Positions 47,430 through 57,970 of a stretch of 64,000 nt of DNA are shown here, piece after piece. Origin of the DNA: Cryptomeria japonica (taxonomy: Eukaryota; Streptophyta; Pinopsida; Cupressales; Cupressaceae); assembly GCF_030272615.1 (NCBI RefSeq), contig NC_081415.1, forward strand, positions 505,501,373 through 505,565,372, written 5' to 3'. The translations under genes were made by a program, and so were the position numbers. Numbering within the stretch: position 1 is the stretch's first letter; each line of letters opens with the position of its first letter. The notes below the pieces were generated by a model. That model was given only the letters and a program-made list of their open reading frames with translations. It was not told the DNA's origin and did not search any database.

Positions 47430-49688
47430 GAGAGCATTTTTGCATACATGTATTGTATCATTGTCTATTTTTTGGACTGTATCTTGGATGGCTCTTGGTA
47501 GCCGATTTTGTAGACTTCATTGTACTCTGATATATGAGTTGATATATATGAGGAGATCCCATATTTGTGATGATTATGCATGTGATGATGTATGGATGTT
47601 TATGCATGATTATGTTTTATCGCTTAGATGGATATGTGTACATGTATGCATTTGATGAGATGTTTCTTTTATGCATGTTTTTATGATGAGTTATGATGTG
47701 AGATACTGACATATGAATGCAGGTTTATATGTGTATGATATATGTTTTTATGACGAGTTATGATGTGAGATACTGACATATGAATGCAGGATGATATGTT
47801 CTTATGATGAGTTATGTAATGCTTTATGTATGGAATGCTATGATGATATATGCTTATGCTTTGATGTATGAACAGGATTTGATGATGTTTCCTATTGGCG
47901 ATGTATTGATGAGATGATTTATGTGATGATGTCAATGCAATGGTTAGATGAATGATTTTATGTATGGATATGCATCTAGATGTGTTTAGATGAATGTAAT
48001 ATGGATAAACAAAATGTTAAGTGAATGCATATGGATAAACAAAAAGGTAAAGTACAAATGTTTATATGATGATGCCGAAATGAATGCAGATGGATAAACA
48101 AATGTAAAGTACAAGTGTTTATTTATGATAATGTGTTTTAAATGAATGCATATGTAAAAGGGATACATGAGATGGTATAAACCAATGTTTTGTAAACAAA
48201 TGGTGTTATATGAATCTAAAATGCGTTTAAAATATGAAAGTGGGATGATACTATAACTAATATTCGTAATAACTGTACCTTAATACAATTAAAAAGAGGA
48301 TAATGAATGCGATGTGAAATGAATTCTAAAATGAACATAATAAGATGCTTATTAATGAATGAATGAATGCACTTTGTATCTAAATGGATAAATGGATGTG
48401 TGTAATAATAAGTTGATAAGATGATAATGGATAATTTACACTGGATGAAATGTTTAGTAAATGATTTAAAACAATCAAAGACAATTTGATCCCATGAATG
48501 AATCTAATTATTTATGATTGGTGCAATGATGAAAATGATTTTGTTTAATGAAAACTAATGGCAACAATGAACTATATGCAATGTTTAAGTTTAAAAATGA
48601 CATGAATGGTCGCAATGCAAGATGCACCTAAATGCAAGGATGATATGATTATGCAAGGTTGTTTTAAGACTTTGCATAATGCATTGATGATGTATCAGAG
48701 TACTCGGTCGTGATTGTATCCAAGACCAGCTTTTATTAATCATTTTTACATGTAAAAGCCTACATATGAATGAATGGATGGGTGATATGCAACGGAATGC
48801 AAGATATAAACAGATGAGGTGAAATGACGATCCATAGTGCTCTATTTTCATCATTGAGCTTTAAAATGTTGGAAGAGAATACAAGCATCTTGACACAATG
48901 ATTCAAGATGACCTGAGTATTTCTTTCATGGATTTTAATATAGCAAGTTAATACAAACGACTTGATATAAGGGTCAAGTCGATCAGAGTATTGCTTGCGA
49001 AACAGACAAGGATTATTTCCTTTCATGCATGACTTGGATCGTCCTCCTTGATCTTAGGCTTGATCAGATCCTGAGACAAGTTCATACTGTACTAAGAGAT
49101 AATAAAACCTTTATCCAATTTGGAGGAAGAGGAACCAAAGAATGAGCATTGTACCTGCAACCAAACAGTATATATACATAAAGAATAAAGAATAAGGATC
49201 CTTGGTAATGGTTCATGTTCATAGGGTCGAGGTATACGCTATAGTCAGCAAGCCGTAGTGATCTATGATTGTATTTTTGCATAAGATCACGTAGCTTGGT
49301 GAACTTCCCACGTAGACACCATTAGTACATGCCCCAGAACTTCATCGGAAATAATGCGCAAACGATACAAAACAATGTTGAAAGATCCCGATACAGATAA
49401 ACAAATGAATTACTCACGAATCAACCAAGCATTTGATAGCTTAACATAATTTTCTTGTCAAAGAAAACGTCACTTTTGTCTTTGTTTTGGTAAGGAAGGA
49501 TGCATCCTTGTTTGAAAGACAGGTTTGGTTGTTGATGTGGATTGTGTGGTCGAGTGATAAGTGGTCATTTGTGTGAATAATGTTTGTCAATGTTTATTTT
49601 GTATCTGATTGGATAAATATGTACAAGGTGTTGCCATGTTTTTGTGTGATTTTTCGATGGTTTTTCGATGTTTTTGGATTTTGAATTG
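47430..49688 (-). other. Non-coding region between pol and the antisense gene of young Tat
   Basis: About 2.3 kb rich in ATG, GATG and ATGAATGCA words with a run of simple repeats but no credible protein frame. Includes the duplication at 47678-47790. Confidence 0.5.
47678..47790. repeat. Tandem duplication, 67-bp period
   Basis: A 46-bp block beginning TTTTTATGA and ending TGAATGCAGG occurs at 47678-47723 and again at 47745-47790 with one difference. Confidence 0.75.
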
Positions 49689-50200
49689 TTTTGAATGTTT
49701 TTGGTATTTTGAGAGTCATTTTTGAATGTTTTTGGTATTTTGAGAGTCATTTTTTGAATGTTTTTGATATTTTCTGATGATTGCCTGAATGAAGAGCGTA
49801 ATGATATATAAGACAATGTAGAATCCACTTCCATCACGAGGGTAAGGGTATTGCCCCCAGTTTGTAGACCGGACTATGAAAAGGTGGGATGCTAGACGCG
49901 TAGAGTACTTTCTTAATTGCAGATCAAATAACAAGCCATGGTTGGGATAGATGGATGTATGTGTGCATGAATGTGATCGCAACGAGCCTGAAAGATACTG
50001 GAGCCATTGCCTTTACGAGTGGCGCCTGTTTGCCAGGTTTTCACCATCGCACTTACCCAAGGTGCCACCGGAGTGGTTGTTCACCGTTTGGATGCATGAT
50101 TTTTCTTTACTTTTTTGAATGTTTTTGTATTTTCTTCAGGACATTTTCTGAATGTTTTTGGTATTTTTGATGTTTTTGTGAATGTTTTTGGTATTTTCTG
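49689..50200 (-). repeat. TGAATGTTTTTGGTATTTT repeats around the end of pol
   Basis: At 49689-49776 a 30-31-bp unit (TTTTGAATGTTTTTGGTATT, then TTGAGAGTCAT) is repeated, and variants recur at 50104-50200. The second set encodes the last 20 or so residues of Pol, an Asn/Lys-rich tail (ENTKNIHKNIKNTKN). Confidence 0.65.
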
Positions 50201-53200
50201 GTATGCAGGGGAGCCTGATGCTCTGTACACCTTCGGTATAAAACCGTTTGAGGTGCATGCTATCGATTGGATCTGCGAGCGGTTCTCCTTCTGAAGTAGC
50301 CAACTGATATGCCCCGGACCCGAACACAGCAGTGACAACATATGGGCCCAGCCAGTTTGATTCAAACTTACCCTGATGTTCTCTGTTTGGTTGGTTGCGA
50401 GGATTCTCTCGTAGAACAAGATCACCTACCTCAAATGTACGAGGTCTAACTCGGTGATTGTAGCTTTTGCTCATGTGCTGCTGATAGGCTTTGAGGTGAT
50501 TGTATGCAGCTTGTCGCTTCTCATCAAGTAACTCCAAGTCCTGAAGACGGGATACTCTGTAAGTTTCATCATCGATGAGATTGTGCAATGAAACTCGTAA
50601 GGATGGTATCTCGACCTCAATAGGCAAGATAGCTTCTGCACCATAGACTAATGAATAAGGAGTTGCACCTGTAGGGGTTCGAATGCTAGTGCGATATGCC
50701 CATAATGCTAGATTCAATTGAACATGCCAATCACGACCGGCATCATTGACTGTCTTCTTTAGGATCCTCAGTATGTTTTTATTGGATGCTTCGGCCTGAC
50801 CATTGCCTTGTGGGTAATAGGGAGTGGAAAAGCAGTGTTGGATATGAAATTTCTCACAGAGCTCACGGACATCCTGATTTTTGAAAGGAAGACCGTTATC
50901 TGTGACAATGGACATGGGCACACCATACCGGCAGATGATGTAGTTGAGGATGAATGAGGCGATCTGCTTGCCGGTGACTTGAGTAAGTGGAACAGCTTCA
51001 ATCCACTTTGTGAAATATTCAGTGGCGGTAATAATGAATTTGTGGCCATTGGATGAAGATGGATGAATCTTACCCACAAGGTCAAGGCCCCATTGACAAA
51101 AAGGCCATGGTGTTGTGATTGGTTGCAGTTCCTGTGCTCGTGCATGTATCAGGTCACCGTGAACTTGACATTTCTTGCATTTCCTGACAAAGTAGTAGGA
51201 ATCCTTTTCCATAGATGGCCAATAATATCCAGCTCGTAGGAGTTTCTTGGCGAGTGATGGACCACTTGAATGAGTCCCGCAAATTCCTTCATGTACTTCT
51301 TCCAAAGCCTTTGTTATCTCATCTTGTTCCAGACATCGAAGGAGAGTACCATCAAGACTACGTCGGTATAGGGTTTCGGCAATAATGGTATATCGAGCAG
51401 TTTGGCGAATGAAGGTTTTTCGTTGGTTATTCGATTGGTTGGGAGGAAGGGTGTGATCGCGGAGATAGGTGTAGAACTCACCGTACCATGGGGATTCAGA
51501 ACCGTCAAGGCGACATATCATTTTGGATTCGGGGATATCATAAGCGGGAATCCAAAGCTGTTCTACCAAGAACTCATAGCGTGTTGAATTCTGTGGAAGA
51601 TCTAGGAGAGATGCGATAGTAGCCATAGCGTCAGCAGCTCGATTCTGATCTCTTGGTATCTGCTCAAAAGTGATAATAGTAAATGATGTCTTTAGAGTGT
51701 CCACCATTTGTTTGTATGGCATGAGTTTATCATCCTTGGTCTGATACTCATCTGTTGCTTGTCGAATGACCAGTTGGGAATCGCCATATACTTGCAGTTC
51801 TTGTAATTTCCATTGTATGGCTAGCCTGAGTCCTGTGATCAAGGCCTCATACTCTGCTATGTTGTTTGTGCATGGAAATGTGAGCCTGTAAGACTTCGGG
51901 ATGCTATCACCTTGAGGTGTGATAAACAGAATGCCTGCCCCCGAGCCGTGCCTAGTGTATGAACCATCAAAATATAGTTTCCATGGTTGTGCTGTTGTGA
52001 TCATGAATATCTCTTCATCTGGAAAATTGGAAATGAGAGGATGATCGCCTATGAGTGGTGCATCGGCCAACTGATCTGCAATAACTTGACCTTTGATAGC
52101 TTTACGGTCCACGTACTCGATGTCAAATTCACTTAGAATCATCACCCATTTGGCCAAGTGACCTGTCAATGCTGCTTTGCTGAGTAAATACTTGAGTGGA
52201 TCAATTTTTGTGATGAGTTGTACCTTGTGTGTTAACAGATAGTGCCTCAGTTTAGTGGCTGCCAAGATTACTGCTAGGCAAGCTCGCTCAATAGGTGTGT
52301 AATTGAGTTCATAGCCAACCAGTGTGCGAGAGATGTAGTAAATAGCACACTCTTTTCCTTCTGCATTATGTTGTGCCAGTAGTACACCCAATGCTGTACT
52401 TGTTGCTGAGATATAGAGCAATAATGGTCTACTTGGATCTGGTGGCATCAGCAATGGTGGATTCATGAGATAGTCTTTAAGCGCCTGAAATGCTTGCTGG
52501 CATCTGTCATCCCACTGAAAGCGGATGTTCTTGTGTAGCAGGTGTGTGAATGGGTGACACTTATCAGCCAATTGTGCAATGAATCTACGGATGGATTGAA
52601 GCCGTCCTTGTAGTGTCCTTAGCTGACTGATATTCCTTGGAGGTGGCATGTCCATGATTGCTTTAACCTTTGCTGGATCGACCTCAATACCTTTGCTTGA
52701 GACAATGTATCCTAGAAGCTTCCCGGAGGTCACTCCGAAGACACATTTCTTTGGGTTGAGTCGAACATGGTATTGTTCCAGTCTATCAAAGATTTTATCT
52801 AAGATGTGAAGATGTCCTTCTCTAGTAAGTGATTTTGCTAGTAAATCATCCACATAATCTTCCATTATAGTATGCATCATGTCATGGAAGATGGTGGTCA
52901 TTGCTCTTTGATAGGTCGCTCCTGCATTCTTTAGACCAAAAGGCATTACATTCCAGCAGTATGTGCCCCATGGACATGTGAAGGCCGTCTTATGTTGGTC
53001 CTCTGGTGTGATCTTTATTTGATTGTATCCTGAAAAGCCATCCATGAGTGAAAGCATGGCATGTCCCGCTGTTAGATCCACTATGATGTCGATATTTGGT
53101 AGGGGGAAATCATCCTTAGGACAGGCCTTATTTAGATCTTTGAAGTCAGTACAAATGCGGATGCCCCCTTTTGGTTTGCCAACTGGCACAATATTGGAGA

Positions 53201-55433
53201 TCCATTCTGCATAATCAATTGGCCTAATGAAACCAACATCTAGGAGTTTCTTGAGTTCTGTTTTGACTAGCACTGCAATCTGGGGATGCATCTTACGAAG
53301 CTTCTGCTTGACCGGTTTGGCTCCTTCTGCTACTGTGAGATGATGCATAACTAAATCCGGATCAAGCCCAGGCATGTCTGCATATGACCATGCAAAGTTG
53401 ATCTGACGCTGCTGGAAGAACTCTATGAATTGAGGTTGTTTCTCTGGAGTGAGAAGAGATGCCAGATGTATGATATGAGGGTTTTCAGGAGTCCCCACAT
53501 TGTATTCTTTGGTCTCCTCAATGAGGATCGTTGATCGTTCCTGTTGTGTACTACCAGGGAGAATGTCAAACCCTTCATCCTCAGGCGCCTCAGAGAGGTT
53601 TTCACCGTTGGATACGCTCTTTCTTTTTACTTTTGTTGGATCAAACAGTGCCACTGTGTGGTTTTCACTGGAAGATCCATGTTTTATTGTTCTATTTTTG
53701 CAGTTGAAGGGTTTGGCATCCGCTCTGAAGTATGCTGCGCTATTAAGTTGAATGGCGAATCCAGCTTTGTGATCCCCGCTTGGTAGATTATCCCTTAATT
53801 CCAAAAAGTCGATGATAGCCTCATCGTTTTGGAAGAGGTCAAGACATGGGGGATTTGGTTGGTTCCATTCAATGAGTTCAGGGTGGATAATGGGCATTAC
53901 TTCATCGATTAAGTTAAGTTCGTTAGAGGTATCAGTGAGGGTTAAGACATTATGGTGAAGGTCGTTGATGGTACTTTCCCTGTCAGAATCAGGCGTAGGA
54001 TGAGACGTAGGGTCTGTGGAAGATGTTTCCAGCTCAGGTACCCAAGTGGTCTTTATCTGTGCTTCTCCGTAAACAGGAATGTCTTTGCGTGGCGGAGGTG
54101 GTGATGTGTCTTCCTCATCTGAAGTGTTAAGTTGCACTGAATCGAATTCCCACTCATGTGAGTTGGTCTCTGAATCACTCTCCAGCATCCGATTGCTATA
54201 CCATACTGGGATGTCTTTGGAGTTAAACACGGCAGGTGTGATTGGTTTATGTATATTTGTAGTGATCGGTGCTGTAGGAACCATGATGGGGTTTAAAGGA
54301 TTTGTCACTGGAAGTATTGGTAGTGTTGCCTCAATGGCTTCTGTTGGAACTACTGGTGCCATAGATGCTGCTGCGGATTCTGATACAGTTGCTGCTGCTA
54401 TTGGTGTTATTGATGGGATTACTGGTGCGATTGGTGGTATGTTTGGCACTGGTGATGGTTGCGGTGGGTTTGTGAGCCTCGATGGGGCAGTGGGGATGGT
54501 GTTTGATGGTGCTTTGATTATGAAAGGTGTCCTCTTTGCAGTAGGTGGGCAAAATGGTGTGCTGGGTTTTCCTTTGAATCTGAGTTTAGGAAGGACTTCT
54601 TTTTCAAAGCCTAGGCCTATATTACCTTTGGGCTTGAATTCTGGTAGCAGAGGTTCATGTCGTCCTTGTTTGCAGTATCCCAAAGCACTCTGACCATCAT
54701 ATCCCATTCTTTGCATAATGAGGAGGCCTTTGCCATACTGTTCCGTAGGAAGTGTAACTTGCGGTTTGTCATTGGTGATGGGATCTTTATAGATCCAGTC
54801 TGCTAGGTCCTCATCTTGTGTTTCTTCCTCTTGACTCTTTCCAAGGATGAAAGGCGTTAAGGCACATGCTGGCGTGATCAGTGGTTGCTGGAGCAACTGC
54901 TGTGGTTTACCATGTGTTCTAGGAGAAGTGGGCATTTGTCCCACACAAAAGAGCTGACTCAAGTTATATTCTCCAGGACCTTCCTCTGCTACTTTCATCT
55001 TTAGCTTTTCTTGCTTGGGCATAGGGGTGTTTGAACTGGCAAGAGAGGCGGGATTTACATATGATGTGGAGGAAATGGCTTCTCTATTATTAGGAACAAT
55101 AATCTCTGGTTGATGGCTGATATTATGGCAAAATGCAAAGGGATTTGCATCGCCCAGGATTGTGATCTCGACACCGTTATGTGGGAACTTGATACATTGA
55201 TGGTAGGTAGATGGAACGGCTTGCATGGCATGTATCCAAGGTCTCCCTAATAATAGATTATATGGCAGAGGAAGGTCCAGAACCTGACAGATGATGTGCT
55301 TTACCACAGGGCCCACTTGGATTGGTAGTACTACAGCTCCTTTGGATGAACGCTTTGCATCATCATAGGCCTTGATGGTGATCTTCTTGCGAGGATCCAC
55401 TGATTCTACTGCATAGCCCAATGCTGTGACCAA
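50136..55433 (-). CDS. pol: Pol polyprotein of young Tat (protease C-part, G-patch, RT, two RNases H, integrase)
   Basis: 1765 codons in the gag frame, directly after a TAG. Residues 1-95: protease remainder with LLGRPWIHAMQAVP. 233-277: G-patch-like GKGLLIMQRMGYDG...KGNIGLGFE. 300-500: Pro/Thr-rich linker. 715-910: RT with D798 and YVDD at 860-863. 1000-1105: linked RNase H. 1150-1272: second RNase H with D1156, E1194, D1218, D1268. 1381-1425: integrase zinc finger. D1451, D1512, E1548: catalytic triad (35 residues between the last two). About 1665-1735: GPY/F module (NWLGPYVV). All catalytic residues are present. The TAG at 55434-55436 separates it from the protease active site, so Pol as written lacks its own start; no downstream ATG lies before the protease remainder. 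Confidence 0.93.
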   Translation of the reverse strand: MVTALGYAVESVDPRKKITIKAYDDAKRSSKGAVVLPIQVGPVVKHIICQVLDLPLPYNLLLGRPWIHAMQAVPSTYHQCIKFPHNGVEITILGDANPFAFCHNISHQPEIIVPNNREAISSTSYVNPASLASSNTPMPKQEKLKMKVAEEGPGEYNLSQLFCVGQMPTSPRTHGKPQQLLQQPLITPACALTPFILGKSQEEETQDEDLADWIYKDPITNDKPQVTLPTEQYGKGLLIMQRMGYDGQSALGYCKQGRHEPLLPEFKPKGNIGLGFEKEVLPKLRFKGKPSTPFCPPTAKRTPFIIKAPSNTIPTAPSRLTNPPQPSPVPNIPPIAPVIPSITPIAAATVSESAAASMAPVVPTEAIEATLPILPVTNPLNPIMVPTAPITTNIHKPITPAVFNSKDIPVWYSNRMLESDSETNSHEWEFDSVQLNTSDEEDTSPPPPRKDIPVYGEAQIKTTWVPELETSSTDPTSHPTPDSDRESTINDLHHNVLTLTDTSNELNLIDEVMPIIHPELIEWNQPNPPCLDLFQNDEAIIDFLELRDNLPSGDHKAGFAIQLNSAAYFRADAKPFNCKNRTIKHGSSSENHTVALFDPTKVKRKSVSNGENLSEAPEDEGFDILPGSTQQERSTILIEETKEYNVGTPENPHIIHLASLLTPEKQPQFIEFFQQRQINFAWSYADMPGLDPDLVMHHLTVAEGAKPVKQKLRKMHPQIAVLVKTELKKLLDVGFIRPIDYAEWISNIVPVGKPKGGIRICTDFKDLNKACPKDDFPLPNIDIIVDLTAGHAMLSLMDGFSGYNQIKITPEDQHKTAFTCPWGTYCWNVMPFGLKNAGATYQRAMTTIFHDMMHTIMEDYVDDLLAKSLTREGHLHILDKIFDRLEQYHVRLNPKKCVFGVTSGKLLGYIVSSKGIEVDPAKVKAIMDMPPPRNISQLRTLQGRLQSIRRFIAQLADKCHPFTHLLHKNIRFQWDDRCQQAFQALKDYLMNPPLLMPPDPSRPLLLYISATSTALGVLLAQHNAEGKECAIYYISRTLVGYELNYTPIERACLAVILAATKLRHYLLTHKVQLITKIDPLKYLLSKAALTGHLAKWVMILSEFDIEYVDRKAIKGQVIADQLADAPLIGDHPLISNFPDEEIFMITTAQPWKLYFDGSYTRHGSGAGILFITPQGDSIPKSYRLTFPCTNNIAEYEALITGLRLAIQWKLQELQVYGDSQLVIRQATDEYQTKDDKLMPYKQMVDTLKTSFTIITFEQIPRDQNRAADAMATIASLLDLPQNSTRYEFLVEQLWIPAYDIPESKMICRLDGSESPWYGEFYTYLRDHTLPPNQSNNQRKTFIRQTARYTIIAETLYRRSLDGTLLRCLEQDEITKALEEVHEGICGTHSSGPSLAKKLLRAGYYWPSMEKDSYYFVRKCKKCQVHGDLIHARAQELQPITTPWPFCQWGLDLVGKIHPSSSNGHKFIITATEYFTKWIEAVPLTQVTGKQIASFILNYIICRYGVPMSIVTDNGLPFKNQDVRELCEKFHIQHCFSTPYYPQGNGQAEASNKNILRILKKTVNDAGRDWHVQLNLALWAYRTSIRTPTGATPYSLVYGAEAILPIEVEIPSLRVSLHNLIDDETYRVSRLQDLELLDEKRQAAYNHLKAYQQHMSKSYNHRVRPRTFEVGDLVLRENPRNQPNREHQGKFESNWLGPYVVTAVFGSGAYQLATSEGEPLADPIDSMHLKRFYTEGVQSIRLPCIPENTKNIHKNIKNTKNIQKMS
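54600..54743 (-). other. G-patch-like domain within Pol of young Tat
   Basis: Residues 231-278 of Pol: EQYGKGLLIMQRMGYDG, then LGYCKQGRHEPL, then KPKGNIGLGFE. The glycine pattern and the aromatic-Gly spacing match G-patch modules, which bind RNA and activate DEAH helicases in host proteins and occur after the protease in betaretroviruses. Old Tat has the same segment. Confidence 0.65.
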
Positions 55434-57518
55434 CTATAGTGTGCAAATGTTTAGGCCTGCTCCATTATCTATCAAGACTCGCTTGATCCTGTGTTGGTTG
55501 ACAAAGCCTTCAATGTGGAGCGAAGCATTATGAGGTTGTTGGAAAGAAGAGTTGTCACTTTCGGAAAAAGTGAGACAAGGTGATGACTTTAGATTTCCAA
55601 CCATGGCTTGAAATTGGTCCGTGTTCAGGTTTGCAGGGACTGATGCCTCTTGGAGTGCTTGATCCAAGATTGTTTTATGAGAGGGTGACAGACGCAAAAG
55701 CTCCAAAATGGATATGAGCGCAGGGGTTTTATCTAATTGTTCCACAAGATTGTACTGCTTTGGGATGGAGGTGGCGCCTTGTGGAGCTGCCTTGATGGTG
55801 ACCTTGCCACGACGTGTAACAATATTGCAATTTGAGGTGGGATTTTTGAAGGTGATAGTTGCAATTTGTTCACTGGCATCATACAGGTGATTGACAGTGT
55901 AGTTATACGCAGCTTGCGTATAATCAGTGGTATCAGGACCTCGTCTGGACGTGGAAGGACCCCTTTGATCTTGTGATGGAAGTGGATTCTTGAACATCTG
56001 ATGATCATTATTGGTCGTTTTCGGATCATGTCCTTCAATCTCAATTTCTCCTCGATCAATAAGATCTTGAATGAGATCTTTCAATCGGTGACAATTACTT
56101 GTCTTGTGTCCTCTTCCTTGATGAAACTCACAGTGTTCAGTATCTCGCCACCACACTGGTTTGACCTGAGGTTCATAGTTGGATAGCTTAGGTAGAGTGA
56201 TCAAATTCTGAGAAATGAGTTGTCGCATCACTGTTTCAATGGGTTCCCCTAGGGGAGTGTATGTGCGTTTTTGTTTTTGTGGACGAGGTCTTGGTTCATC
56301 CTGAGATGTGATGCGACCTTGATTCGGAAGAACATTTGTGTTATTTTGAGGTGGAGGATTTTGTCCTGCAAACCGAACCACAGGTTGTGCATTTTGGACA
56401 GTCTGAGCATCCACAACTCCATCGTTGACGATATTCTTATTCTTATTCCAGAAGTTTGGTTTATCACTATTGAAGCGCGGGCGAGGACCATCTTTGGGTT
56501 CATTAAAGATTTTGATGAGTCCTTTTTTGATGAGTGCCCGTTCACATTTTATACCCTTGGTGATCATATCGTTAAAAGAATCTGTATCTTTGACATCCAG
56601 GTGAAATTCCATTTCTTCGTTTAAGTTGGAAATGAAAATTTCCACTAGTTCTCGTTCAGGTAACTGAAGAGAATGTCTGCTAGACATTTGGCGCCATCGT
56701 TGCAGGAATACTAAGAATAATTCACCTGGTTTTTGTTTGGTGTTGCATAGATCAGCAATGGTGATGTCGCGTTCAATATTATAAGAGTAATGAGATAGGA
56801 ACTTCTGGATGAGTTCCTCAAATGTTCTTATGCCACCTGGTAGTCGGGAAAACCATGATGTGGTTGTTCCTCCCAAGCTTTGGGGAAAAAGGCGCATTAA
56901 GTATGTGTCTTCATATGCCACTTCGAGACAAGCGGAATGAAATTCTCGGACATGATCGCGGGGATCTCCCTTTCCTCTATATTTTTCGAATTTTGGTGTT
57001 TCGAACCCGCGTGGAAAGGGTGGCATATAAATATTCCTATCAAACGGATAGGGACAGATGTCGTTAAGTGAGAATTGATTGGTCTTAACACCACTATGAA
57101 GTTGTTGGGTGAGATTCTCGACTTGTTGCCGCAACATCTCCATTTCATTAGGAGGAGGAGGTGGTGGGTTACCTCGAGGGATGTTATATCTGATGGGATC
57201 TCTACGCCTTTCCTCCTCATGGCGACTTTGTCTTTCTGATGCTTGTCTTAATTGGGCAAGATCAAAGTCTGAGGGGAGTTTGGCTCCTTCTTGAGCCAGT
57301 CTTAAGAAGTGAGCATCCGCATTGCTCCTTAGTATTTCATCGAATAATCTGTTAAAATGAGGGTTATGCTGAACCCTTTCGATTGTTGAAGGAGTGGGAG
57401 TACTTGGGTTTTCATCATTCCCATTTCCTCCAAGTGCTTCTTGAAATTCATTGAGGTTGTCCTCTTCTTCCTCAATTTCCATTTCTCGTTGCCTTGATCG
57501 TGATCGGGTTTGAGCCAT
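55434..57518 (-). CDS. gag: Gag polyprotein of young Tat, ending in the protease active site
   Basis: 694 codons from ATG 57518 (MAQTRSRSRQREMEIEEEED). Residues 120-145 form a short helix after a Pro run. Residues 170-340 are the capsid-like retrotransposon-gag domain (GDPRDHVREF, LMRLFPQSLGGTTTSWFSRLP). The zinc knuckle is C463, H466, H471, C476 (CEFHQGRGHKTSNC). The protease starts near 670 and reaches its active site DNGA at 684-687, where Asn replaces the usual Ser/Thr, before the TAG at 55434-55436. The corresponding codon in old Tat is Lys (AAA), so the stop is likely a recent AAG to TAG change. Confidence 0.93.
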   Translation of the reverse strand: MAQTRSRSRQREMEIEEEEDNLNEFQEALGGNGNDENPSTPTPSTIERVQHNPHFNRLFDEILRSNADAHFLRLAQEGAKLPSDFDLAQLRQASERQSRHEEERRRDPIRYNIPRGNPPPPPPNEMEMLRQQVENLTQQLHSGVKTNQFSLNDICPYPFDRNIYMPPFPRGFETPKFEKYRGKGDPRDHVREFHSACLEVAYEDTYLMRLFPQSLGGTTTSWFSRLPGGIRTFEELIQKFLSHYSYNIERDITIADLCNTKQKPGELFLVFLQRWRQMSSRHSLQLPERELVEIFISNLNEEMEFHLDVKDTDSFNDMITKGIKCERALIKKGLIKIFNEPKDGPRPRFNSDKPNFWNKNKNIVNDGVVDAQTVQNAQPVVRFAGQNPPPQNNTNVLPNQGRITSQDEPRPRPQKQKRTYTPLGEPIETVMRQLISQNLITLPKLSNYEPQVKPVWWRDTEHCEFHQGRGHKTSNCHRLKDLIQDLIDRGEIEIEGHDPKTTNNDHQMFKNPLPSQDQRGPSTSRRGPDTTDYTQAAYNYTVNHLYDASEQIATITFKNPTSNCNIVTRRGKVTIKAAPQGATSIPKQYNLVEQLDKTPALISILELLRLSPSHKTILDQALQEASVPANLNTDQFQAMVGNLKSSPCLTFSESDNSSFQQPHNASLHIEGFVNQHRIKRVLIDNGAGLNICTL

Positions 57519-57970
57519 TTTGTTTACAAGTTTGATTTTGAAGTTGATTGAAGATGATGATGAGTGGTGATGAAATGAAAGATTGATTGGTTGGTTATTT
57601 GTGTTGTATGGGGATCTCTAGCACTTTAAGGTAAATGTAACCGAAATTCCTTCTTTGAATTGCTTGTTTGTTTTGATAAGATTTGATGTGATAAGGTGCA
57701 GAGAAATCTGAGATGTGTTACAGATTTAACTACCTAGCAATGAGAGGATTCACTCATGAACTAGTTTTAACCTGCGTAGATGTGTCTCTTAGGATGAGCT
57801 TATCCTAGATATAGAAACAATCTAAAAAGTGATGTGATGTGTTTGATTTCAAGCAATATCTAAAAAGAGAATTTGGGACAAGAACCTCTTAATGCTTTTG
57901 AGAATTTTGGGATGGATTGATGATGGAATGATAATGTATGAGTAAGATGATGGATGTTTTGTTTTTAACT
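57519..57970 (-). other. Spacer between leader ORF and gag of young Tat
   Basis: 450 bp, A/T- and C-rich on the minus strand with no open frame. Old Tat lacks this spacer: there the leader ORF stop touches the gag ATG. Confidence 0.5.

Noticed and set aside
54079-54693. 204-codon plus-strand frame rich in Gly, Val and Thr
   Set aside because: Shadow of the Pro/Thr-rich linker of Pol on the other strand.
55434-55436. Programmed stop-codon readthrough between gag and pol
   Set aside because: The position is inside the protease domain, the context is not a known readthrough type, and the related family has Lys here. Listed as a finding only because siblings could change this view.
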